Source: a bacterium
GTDB taxonomy: Bacteria; Bacteroidota; Bacteroidia; Bacteroidales; Muribaculaceae
Assembly: GCA_004561555.1 (NCBI GenBank)
Contig: SFVH01000003.1
Location: 1 to 64,000 of the forward strand
DNA: 64,000 nt
Reading direction: 5' to 3'
A model generated the notes under the pieces. The model was not told where the DNA came from, ran no database searches, and was given only the letters and a program-made list of their open reading frames with translations. Below are positions 17,386-26,295 of the stretch, piece after piece. Made by a program: the position numbers and the translations under genes. The first letter of the stretch is position 1. Each line of letters begins with the position of its first letter.

Positions 17386-17863
17386 TTAGTTGAAGTAGAT
17401 AAACTCATAGGCATATCGAAGAAACATCTCTAATAAGAAAACATCAAAAATTATTACCGATACAAGAGCCACAATCTTAAGAGTTTTATTACTAATTGCT
17501 AATACCGGCAAAAAAAAATAACAAATACCTAATAATATTTAACCCCGTTAATACTCCGCATCTGATAGAATAATCCAAAGGTAGAAAATTATGGACCCAT
17601 CTTAATAACTCGGATGCAACAAACGAAACAATCCATATCATCAATATCATAGAAGATTTATCACTGTCTTAACAATCTACTTCTAATGGTGATTTATCTT
17701 CGACGTCTTCAATGCTATTCACGGGCGTTATCCCAACAGCGCAAACGATAGGTAATTCAAAGCCACACAGATGGCAAAACTTTGCACCTTCCGGAAGGCT
17801 TGCGCCACATTTGCAACAATAAATAATAACAGAATTATAAAAATAAAAAAACACACCATCCAT
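17386..17863 (-). pseudogene. Broken zinc-ribbon plus membrane-segment protein
   Basis: Reading from ATG at 17863, the first 64 codons encode a zinc ribbon (CCKCGASLPEGAKFCHLCGF, two CxxC knuckles) and end at TAA (17671-17669). The same frame continues without the stop into a hydrophobic 52-codon stretch from ATG 17650 (MILMIWIVSFVASELLRW) to TAG at 17492. At a run of nine T (minus strand, 17518-17510) a one-base shift would continue it as LPVLAISNKTLKIVALVSVI to a TAA at 17386. So one stop and one frameshift separate what seems a single zinc-ribbon/membrane gene. The putative start also lies inside the terminator of the upstream peptidase gene. Alternatively the 64-codon zinc-ribbon ORF is a real short protein. 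Confidence 0.5.
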
Positions 17864-17879
17864 CGGAGACAATGTGTTT
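17845..17879 (-). terminator. Intrinsic terminator of the M23 peptidase gene
   Basis: Minus-strand arms AAACACA (17879-17873) and TGTGTTT (17855-17849) enclose an inner TCC-GAT-GGA hairpin and are followed by a T-rich tail. It begins about 20 bases after the M23 stop codon. Confidence 0.6.
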
Positions 17880-17899
17880 AATCAAAAAATCAAAAAGTA

Positions 17900-18859
17900 T
17901 TATTTCACTCTAAGCACCTTTCCCGGTTTTAACTTAGTTGTTTTCTTAATACCGTTTAGGCGACATAGCTTGTCGATAGTGGTACCGTTACGCGAAGCTA
18001 TTTTGCTGAGGGTGTCGCCTTTTTTCACACGATAAGTCTTCACGCTACCTCCACTACCATAGTTGTTGTTACGGTCGTTGCTTGCTACATAGTCGACTTT
18101 ACCATTGTTATAAGAGCGAGCTTTAGTGTAGCTGCTCTTGTTGAAGGTGTAAGAGTCAGTATGAACGGTTTGTGCATTGAAATCGAAGATAGCCTGCGGA
18201 TTGATAGCATAACCCATATAACGTGTCTCGAAATGCAAGTGAGGACCGGTGCTTCGTCCGGTGCTTCCTCCGAGAGCAACCGGGTCACCGGCACGAACTT
18301 CCTGGTCAGGCTTCACAAGGAAACGGGATAGGTGACCGTACACTGTTTCCAATCCGTTAGAGTGGCGAATAATCACATAATACCCATAACCGCGACGCTC
18401 GTAGCGAGTGAGACGCACCTTACCGTCGAATGCAGCACGCACAGTGTCACCCGTACACAACTTCAAGTCGACACCCTTATGCTGACGACCGAAACGAGGA
18501 CGATAGCCATAGGGAGAGGTAAGATACCCCGGAACCGGCATAGCGAAGTTTGACACATCAATAGTCACGCCATCAGGCACAGCCATACCGCCATAAGGAT
18601 TGACAAGTTCGCTGTTCCACCCTTCGGTGTAGATGTCGATTTCCGGTTCTTGTTCTTCTTTCAGGAGCTCATCCATAAATTCCTGAGTTTCTTCCACACG
18701 AATCTGCTCATTGATGTCGCGTTGCGAAGCAATGAGGTCGCTATGCATATTTGCATGAGCCGAAACAGAGCGGAGTTTTTGGGCGCTGACGCCGAATGAG
18801 GAGGCGGCTATAAGCGCCCCTACTAAAAGGAATTTATTTAGAGTAATACGGGTCATCAC
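17900..18859 (-). CDS. M23 (LytM) metallopeptidase with C-terminal LysM
   Basis: A 319-residue exported protein (signal peptide about residues 1-26, ending FGVSAQ). The LytM domain (about residues 110-225) has the zinc motifs GRQHKGVDLK and GPHLHFE, both intact, so it should be an active endopeptidase or glycyl-type peptidoglycan hydrolase rather than an EnvC-like activator. A LysM domain closes the protein (YRVKKGDTLSKIASRNGTT), binding glycan GlcNAc. The gene follows ndk by 38 bases in the same direction and ends in a terminator. Starts at 18859 and 18856 are both ATG. It likely acts in wall remodelling in the periplasm. Confidence 0.9.
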   Translation of the reverse strand: MMTRITLNKFLLVGALIAASSFGVSAQKLRSVSAHANMHSDLIASQRDINEQIRVEETQEFMDELLKEEQEPEIDIYTEGWNSELVNPYGGMAVPDGVTIDVSNFAMPVPGYLTSPYGYRPRFGRQHKGVDLKLCTGDTVRAAFDGKVRLTRYERRGYGYYVIIRHSNGLETVYGHLSRFLVKPDQEVRAGDPVALGGSTGRSTGPHLHFETRYMGYAINPQAIFDFNAQTVHTDSYTFNKSSYTKARSYNNGKVDYVASNDRNNNYGSGGSVKTYRVKKGDTLSKIASRNGTTIDKLCRLNGIKKTTKLKPGKVLRVK

Positions 18860-18897
18860 GATGGTTTGAGTCTTAGTGGTTATGGTTTCGTTAGCTG

Positions 18898-19359
18898 TTA
18901 AATTTCGTCGTCGGCATAAAGCATAAACGTCAGCGGCGACTTGTAGTCAAAAATCTCTTCCGGCTTAAAGAAACGGCGAATCTCGATTTCAGCGTTTTCC
19001 ACGCTATCCGAAGCATGCACGATGTTGTGCTGACCGCTCATACAGAGGTCGCCGCGAATGGTGCCGATATCGGCTTTACGACCTTTCGTTGCGCCGGTCA
19101 TTTTTCTCACAACCTCAACAGCCTCCAAGCCCTTCACACACATCACAACTACCGGTGATAGCTGCATTGAGCGACGAAGCAATGGAAAAAACGGTTTATC
19201 CACCAAGTGAGAGTAATGTTCAGCAAGAATTTCATCGGAGAGAGTCATCATCTTCATGCCGATAATCATCAATCCTTTTTGTTCAAATCTACGAATAACC
19301 TCACCGGCAAAGCCACGCAAGATTGCACTTGGTTTTAATATTACTAAAGTTTTTTCCAT
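18898..19359 (-). CDS. ndk: Nucleoside diphosphate kinase
   Basis: A 153-residue cytoplasmic enzyme moving the gamma phosphate from ATP to NDPs. The start at ATG 19359 gives MEKTLVILKPSA, the usual NDK beginning; three extra codons upstream lack conservation. The active-site histidine is in HNIVHASDS, a slight variation on the common NxxHGSDS signature, and GATKGRKADIGTIRG matches the nucleotide-binding loop. A promoter is visible at 19385-19415. The M23 peptidase gene follows by 38 bases. Confidence 0.95.
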   Translation of the reverse strand: MEKTLVILKPSAILRGFAGEVIRRFEQKGLMIIGMKMMTLSDEILAEHYSHLVDKPFFPLLRRSMQLSPVVVMCVKGLEAVEVVRKMTGATKGRKADIGTIRGDLCMSGQHNIVHASDSVENAEIEIRRFFKPEEIFDYKSPLTFMLYADDEI

Positions 19360-19384
19360 GTCAGGCAAGATTTTAAAGACTTCC

Positions 19385-19414
19385 CAAAGGTAAGATTTTT
19401 TTCTTTAAGACAAA
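19385..19414 (-). promoter_or_regulatory. Promoter of ndk
   Basis: Minus-strand TACCTTTG (19392-19385) with TTTG at 19414-19411, spacer 18 bases. The ATG at 19359 lies about 26 bases downstream. Confidence 0.55.
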
Positions 19415-19500
19415 AGGATAAGGCGTAACGAAAAACAACAATTTCACATTATTTTTGATTTTACAGACGATTTTGGCATTTTTTCATTCAAAAAAACGAC

Positions 19501-21591
19501 CTAACTGATTCTGCTCCAACCGGCTGTTTTATTGAAGTGTATGCGAAGCTGCTCACGAAGCGAATAATGTCTTTCAAGAAGAGGGTCGCTATCGAGAATC
19601 ATGGTTGCTGCCTGACGCGCCACGGCAAGCACATCGCTATCGGAGGCGAGATTGGCAATGCGAAGATTAAAAGCGATACCGCTTTGCATCGTACCCTCAA
19701 TGTCACCAGGACCTCTGAGTTTCATATCGGCATCTGCAATAACAAAGCCGTCGGTTGTTTCCACCATTATCTCCAACCGTTTGCGAGTGTCGGCAGCGAT
19801 ATTAGGCTTGGTCATGAGAATGCAATATGACTGGTCGGCACCACGTCCCACACGACCTCTCAACTGATGAAGTTGCGACAATCCAAATCGTTCGGCATTC
19901 TCAATCACCATCACTGAAGCGTTAGGTACATTGACACCAACCTCAATCACGGTTGTGGCGACAAGTATTCGAGTCTTTCCCGACACAAACATTTGCATCT
20001 GTTCGTCTTTTTCCGCCGGACGCATCTTTCCGTGCACCATTCCCACTTCATATCCCGGGAATGCCAAACGGGTGGCATCAAGCCCTTGCAACAAGTCCTT
20101 CAGCTCCAACTTTTCATTTTCTTGAATCAAAGGATACACGATATACACTTGACGTCCGGCTTTGAGCTGACCGAGAATCAAGCTATTCACCTCGCGACGA
20201 CGGTTTTCATACTGAAGCATGGTCATAATTGGCTTTCGTCCGGGAGGTAACGCATCGATAACCGAAACATCCAAATCGCCATAGACGGTCATTGCAAGGG
20301 TACGAGGTATCGGAGTGGCTGTCATCACAAGTACATGAGGTGCCGAAGTGCTCTTATTCCACAACTTAGCCCTTTGAGCCACTCCAAAGCGATGCTGCTC
20401 GTCAATCACCACCAGTCCGAGGCGACGAAACTCCACACAATCCTCTATTACGGCATGTGTGCCCACCAATATATGTATCGTGCCGTCAAGCAATGAGGCA
20501 TGTAGCTCATCACGTTTTTTCTTTGTTGTGGAGCCGGTGAGCAATTCCACCCTCACTCCTATTTTTCCTGCCATCGCCGACAGCGACTCATAATGCTGAC
20601 AAGCAAGGATTTCGGTGGGAGCCATGATACACGCTTGATAGCCATTGTCGACAGCAATCAGCGATGTCATCAACGCCACGATGGTCTTACCGCTACCCAC
20701 ATCTCCTTGCAGCAAACGATTCATTTGCCTACCGCTACCCAAGTCGGCTCGTATCTCGCGCATCACCTTCTTTTGAGCTTCGGTGAGAGAAAATGGCAAC
20801 ACATCGGAGTAGAATCGATTGAAAAATGTGCCTATGCGCGGAAAGGTATATCCTGCGATATTCGCTTTACGGTTACGACTGTAACTAAGGATGTTTAATT
20901 GTATTAGGAAAAGTTCTTCAAACTTAAATCTGGCTCGCGCCCTATCGGCTTGCTCACGGGTTTTCGGGAAATGCACACACTCAAGGGCTTCGCGAAGCGG
21001 CATCAATCCATAATGCCGAAGCAGCTCCGGCGGCAAGGTTTCTTCTACCGCAGGCATTGATGCGAGCAATGTGGAAATGAGCTGGCGCAACGAGCGCTGA
21101 GTAAAACCGCGAGTTTTTAGTTTTTCGGGAATTGAATACTGCGCCTGCAGTCCTTGGTTATCAACAATCGTATCCCCGGGGTCTATCTCGGGATGCACAA
21201 GGCTTATGCGCCCATTGAAAATCGACATTTTCCCAAACAATAGATAGTCGACACCCACACGATATGTGTCTTGCACATATTTCAAACGATTAAACCATAC
21301 CACATCGAGTGTTCCTGTTCCATCACTAAACAATCCTTGCACTCTTCGCCTTGCTCCCTCTCCAACCGTATTGATAACAATGAAGCGGCCTCTCACCTGT
21401 ATAGCACTATTATCCGACGCTACATCTTTAATTTTCACTACCTTCGAACGGTCATCGTAGCGAGAAGGGAAATAATGAAGCAAGTCGTAGTAGGTGTGAA
21501 TATCCAACTCTTTACCCAGCGTATCGGCTCGTTTTGGTCCCACGCCTTTGAGATATTTGATATCGATATCAGTCAGTCGCCTCATCATCAT
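19501..21591 (-). CDS. recG: ATP-dependent DNA helicase RecG
   Basis: A 696-residue superfamily-2 helicase that remodels stalled forks and Holliday junctions. The N-terminus has the wedge/OB domain (YLKGVGPKRADTLG, LHYFPSRYDDRS). Walker A is LLQGDVGSGKTIVALM, motif II is DEQHRFGVAQR, motif III MTATPIPRT, and motif VI QLRGRVGRG. Length is normal for RecG. Three consecutive ATGs at 21591, 21588 and 21585 lie inside the 3' end of ispD, so the two genes overlap by up to 23 bases and are probably translationally coupled. Confidence 0.96.
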   Translation of the reverse strand: MMMRRLTDIDIKYLKGVGPKRADTLGKELDIHTYYDLLHYFPSRYDDRSKVVKIKDVASDNSAIQVRGRFIVINTVGEGARRRVQGLFSDGTGTLDVVWFNRLKYVQDTYRVGVDYLLFGKMSIFNGRISLVHPEIDPGDTIVDNQGLQAQYSIPEKLKTRGFTQRSLRQLISTLLASMPAVEETLPPELLRHYGLMPLREALECVHFPKTREQADRARARFKFEELFLIQLNILSYSRNRKANIAGYTFPRIGTFFNRFYSDVLPFSLTEAQKKVMREIRADLGSGRQMNRLLQGDVGSGKTIVALMTSLIAVDNGYQACIMAPTEILACQHYESLSAMAGKIGVRVELLTGSTTKKKRDELHASLLDGTIHILVGTHAVIEDCVEFRRLGLVVIDEQHRFGVAQRAKLWNKSTSAPHVLVMTATPIPRTLAMTVYGDLDVSVIDALPPGRKPIMTMLQYENRRREVNSLILGQLKAGRQVYIVYPLIQENEKLELKDLLQGLDATRLAFPGYEVGMVHGKMRPAEKDEQMQMFVSGKTRILVATTVIEVGVNVPNASVMVIENAERFGLSQLHQLRGRVGRGADQSYCILMTKPNIAADTRKRLEIMVETTDGFVIADADMKLRGPGDIEGTMQSGIAFNLRIANLASDSDVLAVARQAATMILDSDPLLERHYSLREQLRIHFNKTAGWSRIS

Positions 21592-22255
21592 TAGCGAGCA
21601 ACCACTCTGCCGTTTTTAAGTCTATGGGATGAGTAATTTTAATATTGTTGACATCACCCGGAAATAACGACACTTCATTACCGCGATACTCCACCACAGA
21701 GGCATCATCAGTAAACAAAGGACTGAATGGAGTGGTATAAGCATCTTTAAGCAATTGCAAGTCGAATGTTTGGGGTGTCTGCACCGCCACAAGTTGCTCG
21801 CGGCTTACTGCATGACTGCCATTGCGGTCGAGCTGACGGATGCTGTCGGTCACCGGAATGGTTGGGATAGCCGAGCCTGTGCGCGCCGCCGTCTCAAAAG
21901 CTGTGGCAATCACCTTTTGAGTCACCAAAGGACGAGCACCATCGTGGACCGCTACCAACCCTTTGGCATCAGGAATCGAAAACAAAGCATTTCTCACCGA
22001 CTCAAAACGAGTAGTGCCACCTTCAGCCACACGATGGGGAGTGACAAACTTATGAGTTGTGCACAAGTCGAGCCACAGACTCACATATTCCGAAGGTAGC
22101 GCAACAATAATCTCCATTAAAGCGTCGTAGCGATAAAACGCATCGATGGTGCGCATAAGCATAGGCTTGCCGCCAAGAGCGACAAACTGCTTTGGCAGTG
22201 TGGTGCCGAAACGCGAGCCGACACCTCCCGCCACTATTATTGCATATCTTTTCAT
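21569..22255 (-). CDS. ispD: 2-C-methyl-D-erythritol 4-phosphate cytidylyltransferase
   Basis: IspD makes CDP-methylerythritol from MEP and CTP in the MEP isoprenoid pathway. The 228-residue protein has the nucleotide-binding loop AGGVGSRFGTTLPKQF, the VHDGARPLV motif and the C-terminal DDASVVEYRG and NIKITHPIDL segments. Length fits the family. It overlaps recG downstream. A TAnnTTTG-like box overlaps the T-run of the upstream terminator (22306-22313), so its promoter may be there, but this is weak. Confidence 0.95.
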   Translation of the reverse strand: MKRYAIIVAGGVGSRFGTTLPKQFVALGGKPMLMRTIDAFYRYDALMEIIVALPSEYVSLWLDLCTTHKFVTPHRVAEGGTTRFESVRNALFSIPDAKGLVAVHDGARPLVTQKVIATAFETAARTGSAIPTIPVTDSIRQLDRNGSHAVSREQLVAVQTPQTFDLQLLKDAYTTPFSPLFTDDASVVEYRGNEVSLFPGDVNNIKITHPIDLKTAEWLLANDDEATD

Positions 22256-22309
22256 CGTCGCAAGTATGATTTTATCACAAAATAAGGAAATCTATTTCTA
22301 ATTTCCAAA

Positions 22310-22343
22310 AATAAAAAAAGGAACTTTCTCTCAAAGCTCCTTT
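22310..22343 (-). terminator. Terminator of the MIP18-lpxH unit
   Basis: An 11-bp hairpin AAAGGAACTTT/AAAGCTCCTTT (one mismatch, loop CTCTC) at 22317-22343 is followed on the minus strand by TTTTTTAT. The rest of the 313-base gap to lpxH is AT-rich; it holds a second imperfect palindrome with arms TTTTACAT/ATGTAAAA at 22466-22498, and I see no gene. Confidence 0.6.
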
Positions 22344-22568
22344 CTTATAAGTTTCCAATAGGTATAATTTTTTAAGGTAAAAAAGATTGTTTTAGGTTTG
22401 TGATGCAAATGTCATATTTTATTTCGACCGTTGCAAACAAATTTTTATGTTGTTCAGCAGTGTTTTTTTACATCATTTCTCACAAAAATAATGTAAAACC
22501 CTGAAATTCTTTAAAATAGCAACGAGAATAGCAAAAGTGCGCATTGTTTAAATAATGTTAATTATAAC

Positions 22569-23333
22569 CTATTTAATAGAATTTTGTACACTTTGAAACG
22601 ATTTTAGAGCAAGATTATTACCATCCCACACGGCATAAGAGCAGTAGTGCAACCAATCGCCGAGCACCACGAGTGTTGCCCCTCCTTGCAATTTCTTATC
22701 GAGCATAATATGGCGATGCCCGAACACGAAATAATCCACCTTATGAGATTTCAAATAATCGTTGGCAAAAATCTCCAAAAACTCATTTTCCTCACCTTTG
22801 TATTCCGGATATTCATCATCGCCTTTTCGGCTACTATTACTCCACGACAAAGCAAACGGGATGGTCCAACGAGGATGGATGGCTGAATACAACTTTTGAC
22901 AGAAACGATTACGGAAAAGAGAGCGCAACATTCTAAAAGAACGAGGCTGTTTACCCACTCCATCTCCATGAGCGAGAAAAAATACCTTCCCATCAATCTC
23001 TTTGGTTACTTCTCCATCAATCACTTCCACTCCGAGTTCGTTGGGCAGATAATCGAAAATCCAAATATCATGGTTGCCGATAAACCAATATACTTTCACG
23101 CCCAAATCGGTGAGCTCAGCGATTTTTCCAAAAAAACGCGTAAACCCTCTGGGCACGACATAACGATATTCAAACCAATAATCGAGGATATCACCCAAGA
23201 GATACACCTCCTTGGCATCACCTTTAATAGAGTCGAGAAAATCCACCACACGCCTTTCCGTTTCTCTCGGCTCCTCAAAATAACGTGCACCGAGATGAAA
23301 ATCAGATAAGAAATATGTGTTGGCTCGTGACAT
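22569..23333 (-). CDS. lpxH: UDP-2,3-diacylglucosamine diphosphatase
   Basis: LpxH hydrolyses UDP-2,3-diacylglucosamine to lipid X and UMP in lipid A synthesis, at the inner face of the inner membrane. The 254-residue calcineurin-like phosphoesterase shows all metal motifs: SDFHLGARYF, LLGDILDYWFE, IGNHDIW, AHGDG and FGHRH. Length fits the family. It begins 4 bases after the MIP18-family gene and both end at the terminator near 22317-22343. Cape-domain residues after the HGDG motif (RSFRMLRSLFRN) resemble LpxH rather than general metallophosphatases. Confidence 0.9.
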   Translation of the reverse strand: MSRANTYFLSDFHLGARYFEEPRETERRVVDFLDSIKGDAKEVYLLGDILDYWFEYRYVVPRGFTRFFGKIAELTDLGVKVYWFIGNHDIWIFDYLPNELGVEVIDGEVTKEIDGKVFFLAHGDGVGKQPRSFRMLRSLFRNRFCQKLYSAIHPRWTIPFALSWSNSSRKGDDEYPEYKGEENEFLEIFANDYLKSHKVDYFVFGHRHIMLDKKLQGGATLVVLGDWLHYCSYAVWDGNNLALKSFQSVQNSIK

Positions 23334-23337
23334 AATC

Positions 23338-23658
23338 TTATAAGAATCCTAATTCGAGTTTAGCCTCTTCCGACATCATATCTTGATTCCATTCAGGCTC
23401 AAACACAATATTCACATCTACGCTTTTCACCCCTTCCACGCTCTCAAGCTTTATGCGCACATCTTCAACAATAAAATCGGCGGCAGGGCAATTGGGGGCG
23501 GTGAGCGTCATATCCACACGAAGAGCGCCATCATCACTAAGGTCGATAGCATAAATCAGCCCAAGGTCGTAGACGTTTACGGGAATCTCCGGGTCGTATA
23601 CAGTCTTGAGCATTTTCACTATTTTTTCCTCTATCAAGAGTTTTTCGTTTGCTTCCAT
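23338..23658 (-). CDS. MIP18/DUF59-family Fe-S cluster assembly protein
   Basis: A 106-residue protein of the MIP18/PaaD-like (DUF59) family. Diagnostic segments are TVYDPEIPVNVYDLGLIY and MTLTAPNCPAADFI, whose cysteine is the conserved functional residue. Such proteins (SufT-like) assist maturation of Fe-S proteins in the cytoplasm. It is first in a two-gene unit with lpxH. A -7 box at 23664-23671 lies just before the start, implying a very short leader. Confidence 0.88.
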   Translation of the reverse strand: MEANEKLLIEEKIVKMLKTVYDPEIPVNVYDLGLIYAIDLSDDGALRVDMTLTAPNCPAADFIVEDVRIKLESVEGVKSVDVNIVFEPEWNQDMMSEEAKLELGFL

Positions 23659-23663
23659 AAGTG

Positions 23664-23671
23664 CAAAATTA
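23664..23671 (-). promoter_or_regulatory. -7 box of the MIP18-lpxH unit
   Basis: Minus-strand TAATTTTG matches TAnnTTTG and lies 6 bases from the start codon at 23658, which would give a nearly leaderless transcript. No convincing -33 element. Confidence 0.35.
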
Positions 23672-23725
23672 ATGGAAAATCCTCACAAAACCAACGAATA
23701 CACCTCATTATAATAGAATAATTAC

Positions 23726-23733
23726 TATTTTTG
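23726..23733 (+). promoter_or_regulatory. -7 box of the PBP1A gene
   Basis: TATTTTTG on the plus strand, 40 bases before the PBP1A start. The region from 23659 to 23772 therefore carries divergent promoters. Confidence 0.45.
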
Positions 23734-23772
23734 CAAAGCAATTACGAACAACAAAACAAATTTTCAACATAG

Positions 23773-26151
23773 ATGCGAACAAAGCGAGTAAATAATCCAC
23801 AAAAACAAAAGTTGGTGAACGGTGTGGTCACCGCCCTTTGGATTATCAACACATTAGGCATAATAGTTGTGATGCTGTTAGGATGGCTTATTTATAAAGC
23901 CTACATCGGTTATATGCCCCCTGTAGAAGATCTTATGAATCCCGTCGACCGCTATGCCACTCGCATTTTTTCTGCCGATGGCGAAGAGATGGGTCGCTAC
24001 TATCAAAACAAGAATAATCGCGTATATGCCGACTACGATGAGATTTCGCCCAACGTGATAAATGCCTTGATAGCCACTGAAGACGAGCGATTTCTTGAAC
24101 ATTCGGGCATCGACCTCCAAGCTCTCTCACGCGTACTGGTAAAGACTATGCTTTTACGACAAAAAAATGCCGGTGGTGGCAGCACCATCACTCAGCAGCT
24201 TGCCAAACAGCTATATTCTCCGGAGAGCAACGGCTTATTCGACCGCGCTATGAAAAAGCCGGTAGAATGGGCTATTGCCGTAAAGCTTGAACGCTACTAC
24301 ACAAAGGAGGAAATCATAAAGATGTATCTCAATCAGTTTGATTTCCTCAACAATGCCGTTGGCATCAAAACCGCCGCCTATGTGTATTTTGGAGCTACCC
24401 CCGACTCTCTGAAAATCGAGCAAGCGGCAATGCTTGTCGGGATGGTTAAAAATCCGTCGCTCTACAATCCCATTCGTCACCCCGACCGCACGTTGCAACG
24501 TCGCAACGTGGTGTTGTCGCAGATGTTGAAAGCCGAAATGATTTCTCAAGAGGAATATGACTCTCTGTCGGTATTACCCTTAGACATCAAGTTCCACCGG
24601 GTGGACCATAAAGACGGTATTGCTCCTTATTTCCGTGAAGCCATTCGCTTGATGATGCAAGCAAAAAAACCCAACTACAACGATTATCCATCGTGGGACA
24701 AACAGCGATATGTCGACGACTCCATACAGTGGGAAACCAACCCCCTCTATGGTTGGGTGGAGAAAAATCCCAAAAGCGATGGGTCAAAATATAACATCTA
24801 CACCGATGGATTACTTATCTACACATCCATCGATTCGCGCATGCAACGCTACGCAGAAGCAGCTGTAAAGGAGCACCTTATGGGCACGCTTCAGCCACAG
24901 TTTGACCGCGAAAAGAAGGGCAAAGGTCCATACACCACCAACAGTGCCGAATTGGGGAATGTATCCGTCAAACAGCTCATAGACCGCGCTATTCGCCAAA
25001 GCGAGCGTTGGAGAGCTATGAAAGAAGGAGGATGCAGCGAAAGTGAAATTTATGCGGCTTTTGACAAGAAAACGGATATGCGGGTGTTCTCTTATCAAGG
25101 AGCTATCGACACCACTATGACTCCTCGCGACTCTATCCTTTATCAAAAGTCATACCTCCGTGCCGGATTTATGTCGATGGACCCGCAAACCGGACTCATC
25201 AAAGCTTATGTGGGCGGACCAAACTTTGAGTTTTTCCAATATGATATGGCAGGGCAAGGACGCCGACAAATCGGTTCAACAGTGAAGCCGTTCCTTTATG
25301 CCTATGCTTTTGAAGAAGGATACACCCCTTGCGACCAATTTCTCAATGCTCAACCCTCTATCACCTTGCCGACCGGGCAAGTATGGGAGCCTCGTAATGC
25401 CGGACACGCTCGCGTGGGCGAGATGGTAGACCTTTATTGGGCTCTCACCAACTCCAACAACTGGATATCAGCTCGATTGATGAGTGAGCTGTCGCCGGCG
25501 GCATTGGTGCGCACAATGCACACCTTCGGCATCACCAACCATCTCGATGCAGTGATGTCGCTCTGTTTGGGTCCATGCGACGTGTCGGTGAGAGAGATGG
25601 TTACAGCCTATACCGCTTTTGCCAATAAAGGACTTCGCGTCGACCCTATCTATGTGACCAAGATTTGCGACAACAACGGCAACGTAATTTCGGAATTTTC
25701 ACCGCAATACACGGAGGTGCTTAGCGAAAGTGCTTATTTCAAAATGGTGAATATTCTCCAAAACGTAATCAATGCCGGTACGGGTAACCGCTTGCGACGC
25801 CCTCCTTATAATATTACCGCACCGATGGGCGGAAAGACCGGTACAACCAACTACAACTCCGACGGTTGGTTTATGGCATTCACTCCCAAACTCGTGTCGG
25901 GAGCATGGGTTGGTGGCGAAGAGAGATACATCCACTTCAACAGCATGGCGCAAGGTCAAGGCGCTTCAATGGCATTGCCCATCTACGGATTGTTTATAAA
26001 GAAGGTGTATGCCGACAAAACTCTGCCGTATTCGCAAAACGATAAATTTCCCGAGCCTCCGGAAGGATTTGAGCCTTGCTATAAGGAAGATATCGTCGGC
26101 GATGTTGTTGAAGAACAGCCCGTGGAAGCCGTCGAAAATGCATTCGAGTAA
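23773..26151 (+). CDS. mrcA: Bifunctional penicillin-binding protein 1A
   Basis: A 792-residue class A PBP joining glycan polymerisation and peptide cross-linking in the periplasm. A single membrane anchor lies at about residues 20-43. The GT51 transglycosylase domain has ATEDERFLEHSGID and GGGSTITQQLAKQLY; the transpeptidase domain has the SxxK box GSTVKPFLY, the SxN box TNSNNW and GGKTGTTN. An insert between the domains (about residues 275-430) includes a charged KKGKGPYTT stretch typical of Bacteroidales PBP1A. It is transcribed alone, with a 145-base gap before the carboxyltransferase gene. Confidence 0.95.
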   Translation: MRTKRVNNPQKQKLVNGVVTALWIINTLGIIVVMLLGWLIYKAYIGYMPPVEDLMNPVDRYATRIFSADGEEMGRYYQNKNNRVYADYDEISPNVINALIATEDERFLEHSGIDLQALSRVLVKTMLLRQKNAGGGSTITQQLAKQLYSPESNGLFDRAMKKPVEWAIAVKLERYYTKEEIIKMYLNQFDFLNNAVGIKTAAYVYFGATPDSLKIEQAAMLVGMVKNPSLYNPIRHPDRTLQRRNVVLSQMLKAEMISQEEYDSLSVLPLDIKFHRVDHKDGIAPYFREAIRLMMQAKKPNYNDYPSWDKQRYVDDSIQWETNPLYGWVEKNPKSDGSKYNIYTDGLLIYTSIDSRMQRYAEAAVKEHLMGTLQPQFDREKKGKGPYTTNSAELGNVSVKQLIDRAIRQSERWRAMKEGGCSESEIYAAFDKKTDMRVFSYQGAIDTTMTPRDSILYQKSYLRAGFMSMDPQTGLIKAYVGGPNFEFFQYDMAGQGRRQIGSTVKPFLYAYAFEEGYTPCDQFLNAQPSITLPTGQVWEPRNAGHARVGEMVDLYWALTNSNNWISARLMSELSPAALVRTMHTFGITNHLDAVMSLCLGPCDVSVREMVTAYTAFANKGLRVDPIYVTKICDNNGNVISEFSPQYTEVLSESAYFKMVNILQNVINAGTGNRLRRPPYNITAPMGGKTGTTNYNSDGWFMAFTPKLVSGAWVGGEERYIHFNSMAQGQGASMALPIYGLFIKKVYADKTLPYSQNDKFPEPPEGFEPCYKEDIVGDVVEEQPVEAVENAFE

Positions 26152-26181
26152 ACAAATTCTTTTATCCAAATGATAAAAAGA

Positions 26182-26199
26182 ATCGGTATTTTTACCGAT
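26182..26199. promoter_or_regulatory. Perfect palindrome upstream of the carboxyltransferase gene
   Basis: ATCGGTA-TTTT-TACCGAT, 7-bp arms, centred about 27 bases before the -7 box at 26217, so it covers the -33 region. It could be an operator, or a weak end signal for the PBP1A transcript; no T-run follows immediately. Confidence 0.35.
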
Positions 26200-26216
26200 C
26201 TATAAGAATTTTTACC

Positions 26217-26224
26217 TACATTTG
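26217..26224 (+). promoter_or_regulatory. -7 box of the carboxyltransferase gene
   Basis: TACATTTG matches TAnnTTTG, 72 bases before the start at 26296. The -33 region is occupied by the palindrome at 26182-26199. Confidence 0.5.
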
Positions 26225-26295
26225 CAGAAAAATTTCTCTAATTGTGAAATTTTTATTAGATAAGAACATTATTAATTCTTAATAAAAAAATCATT

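Noticed and set aside
26152..26295. Riboswitch before the carboxyltransferase gene
   Set aside because: Only a 7-bp palindrome is present; no conserved biotin or other aptamer pattern is visible.
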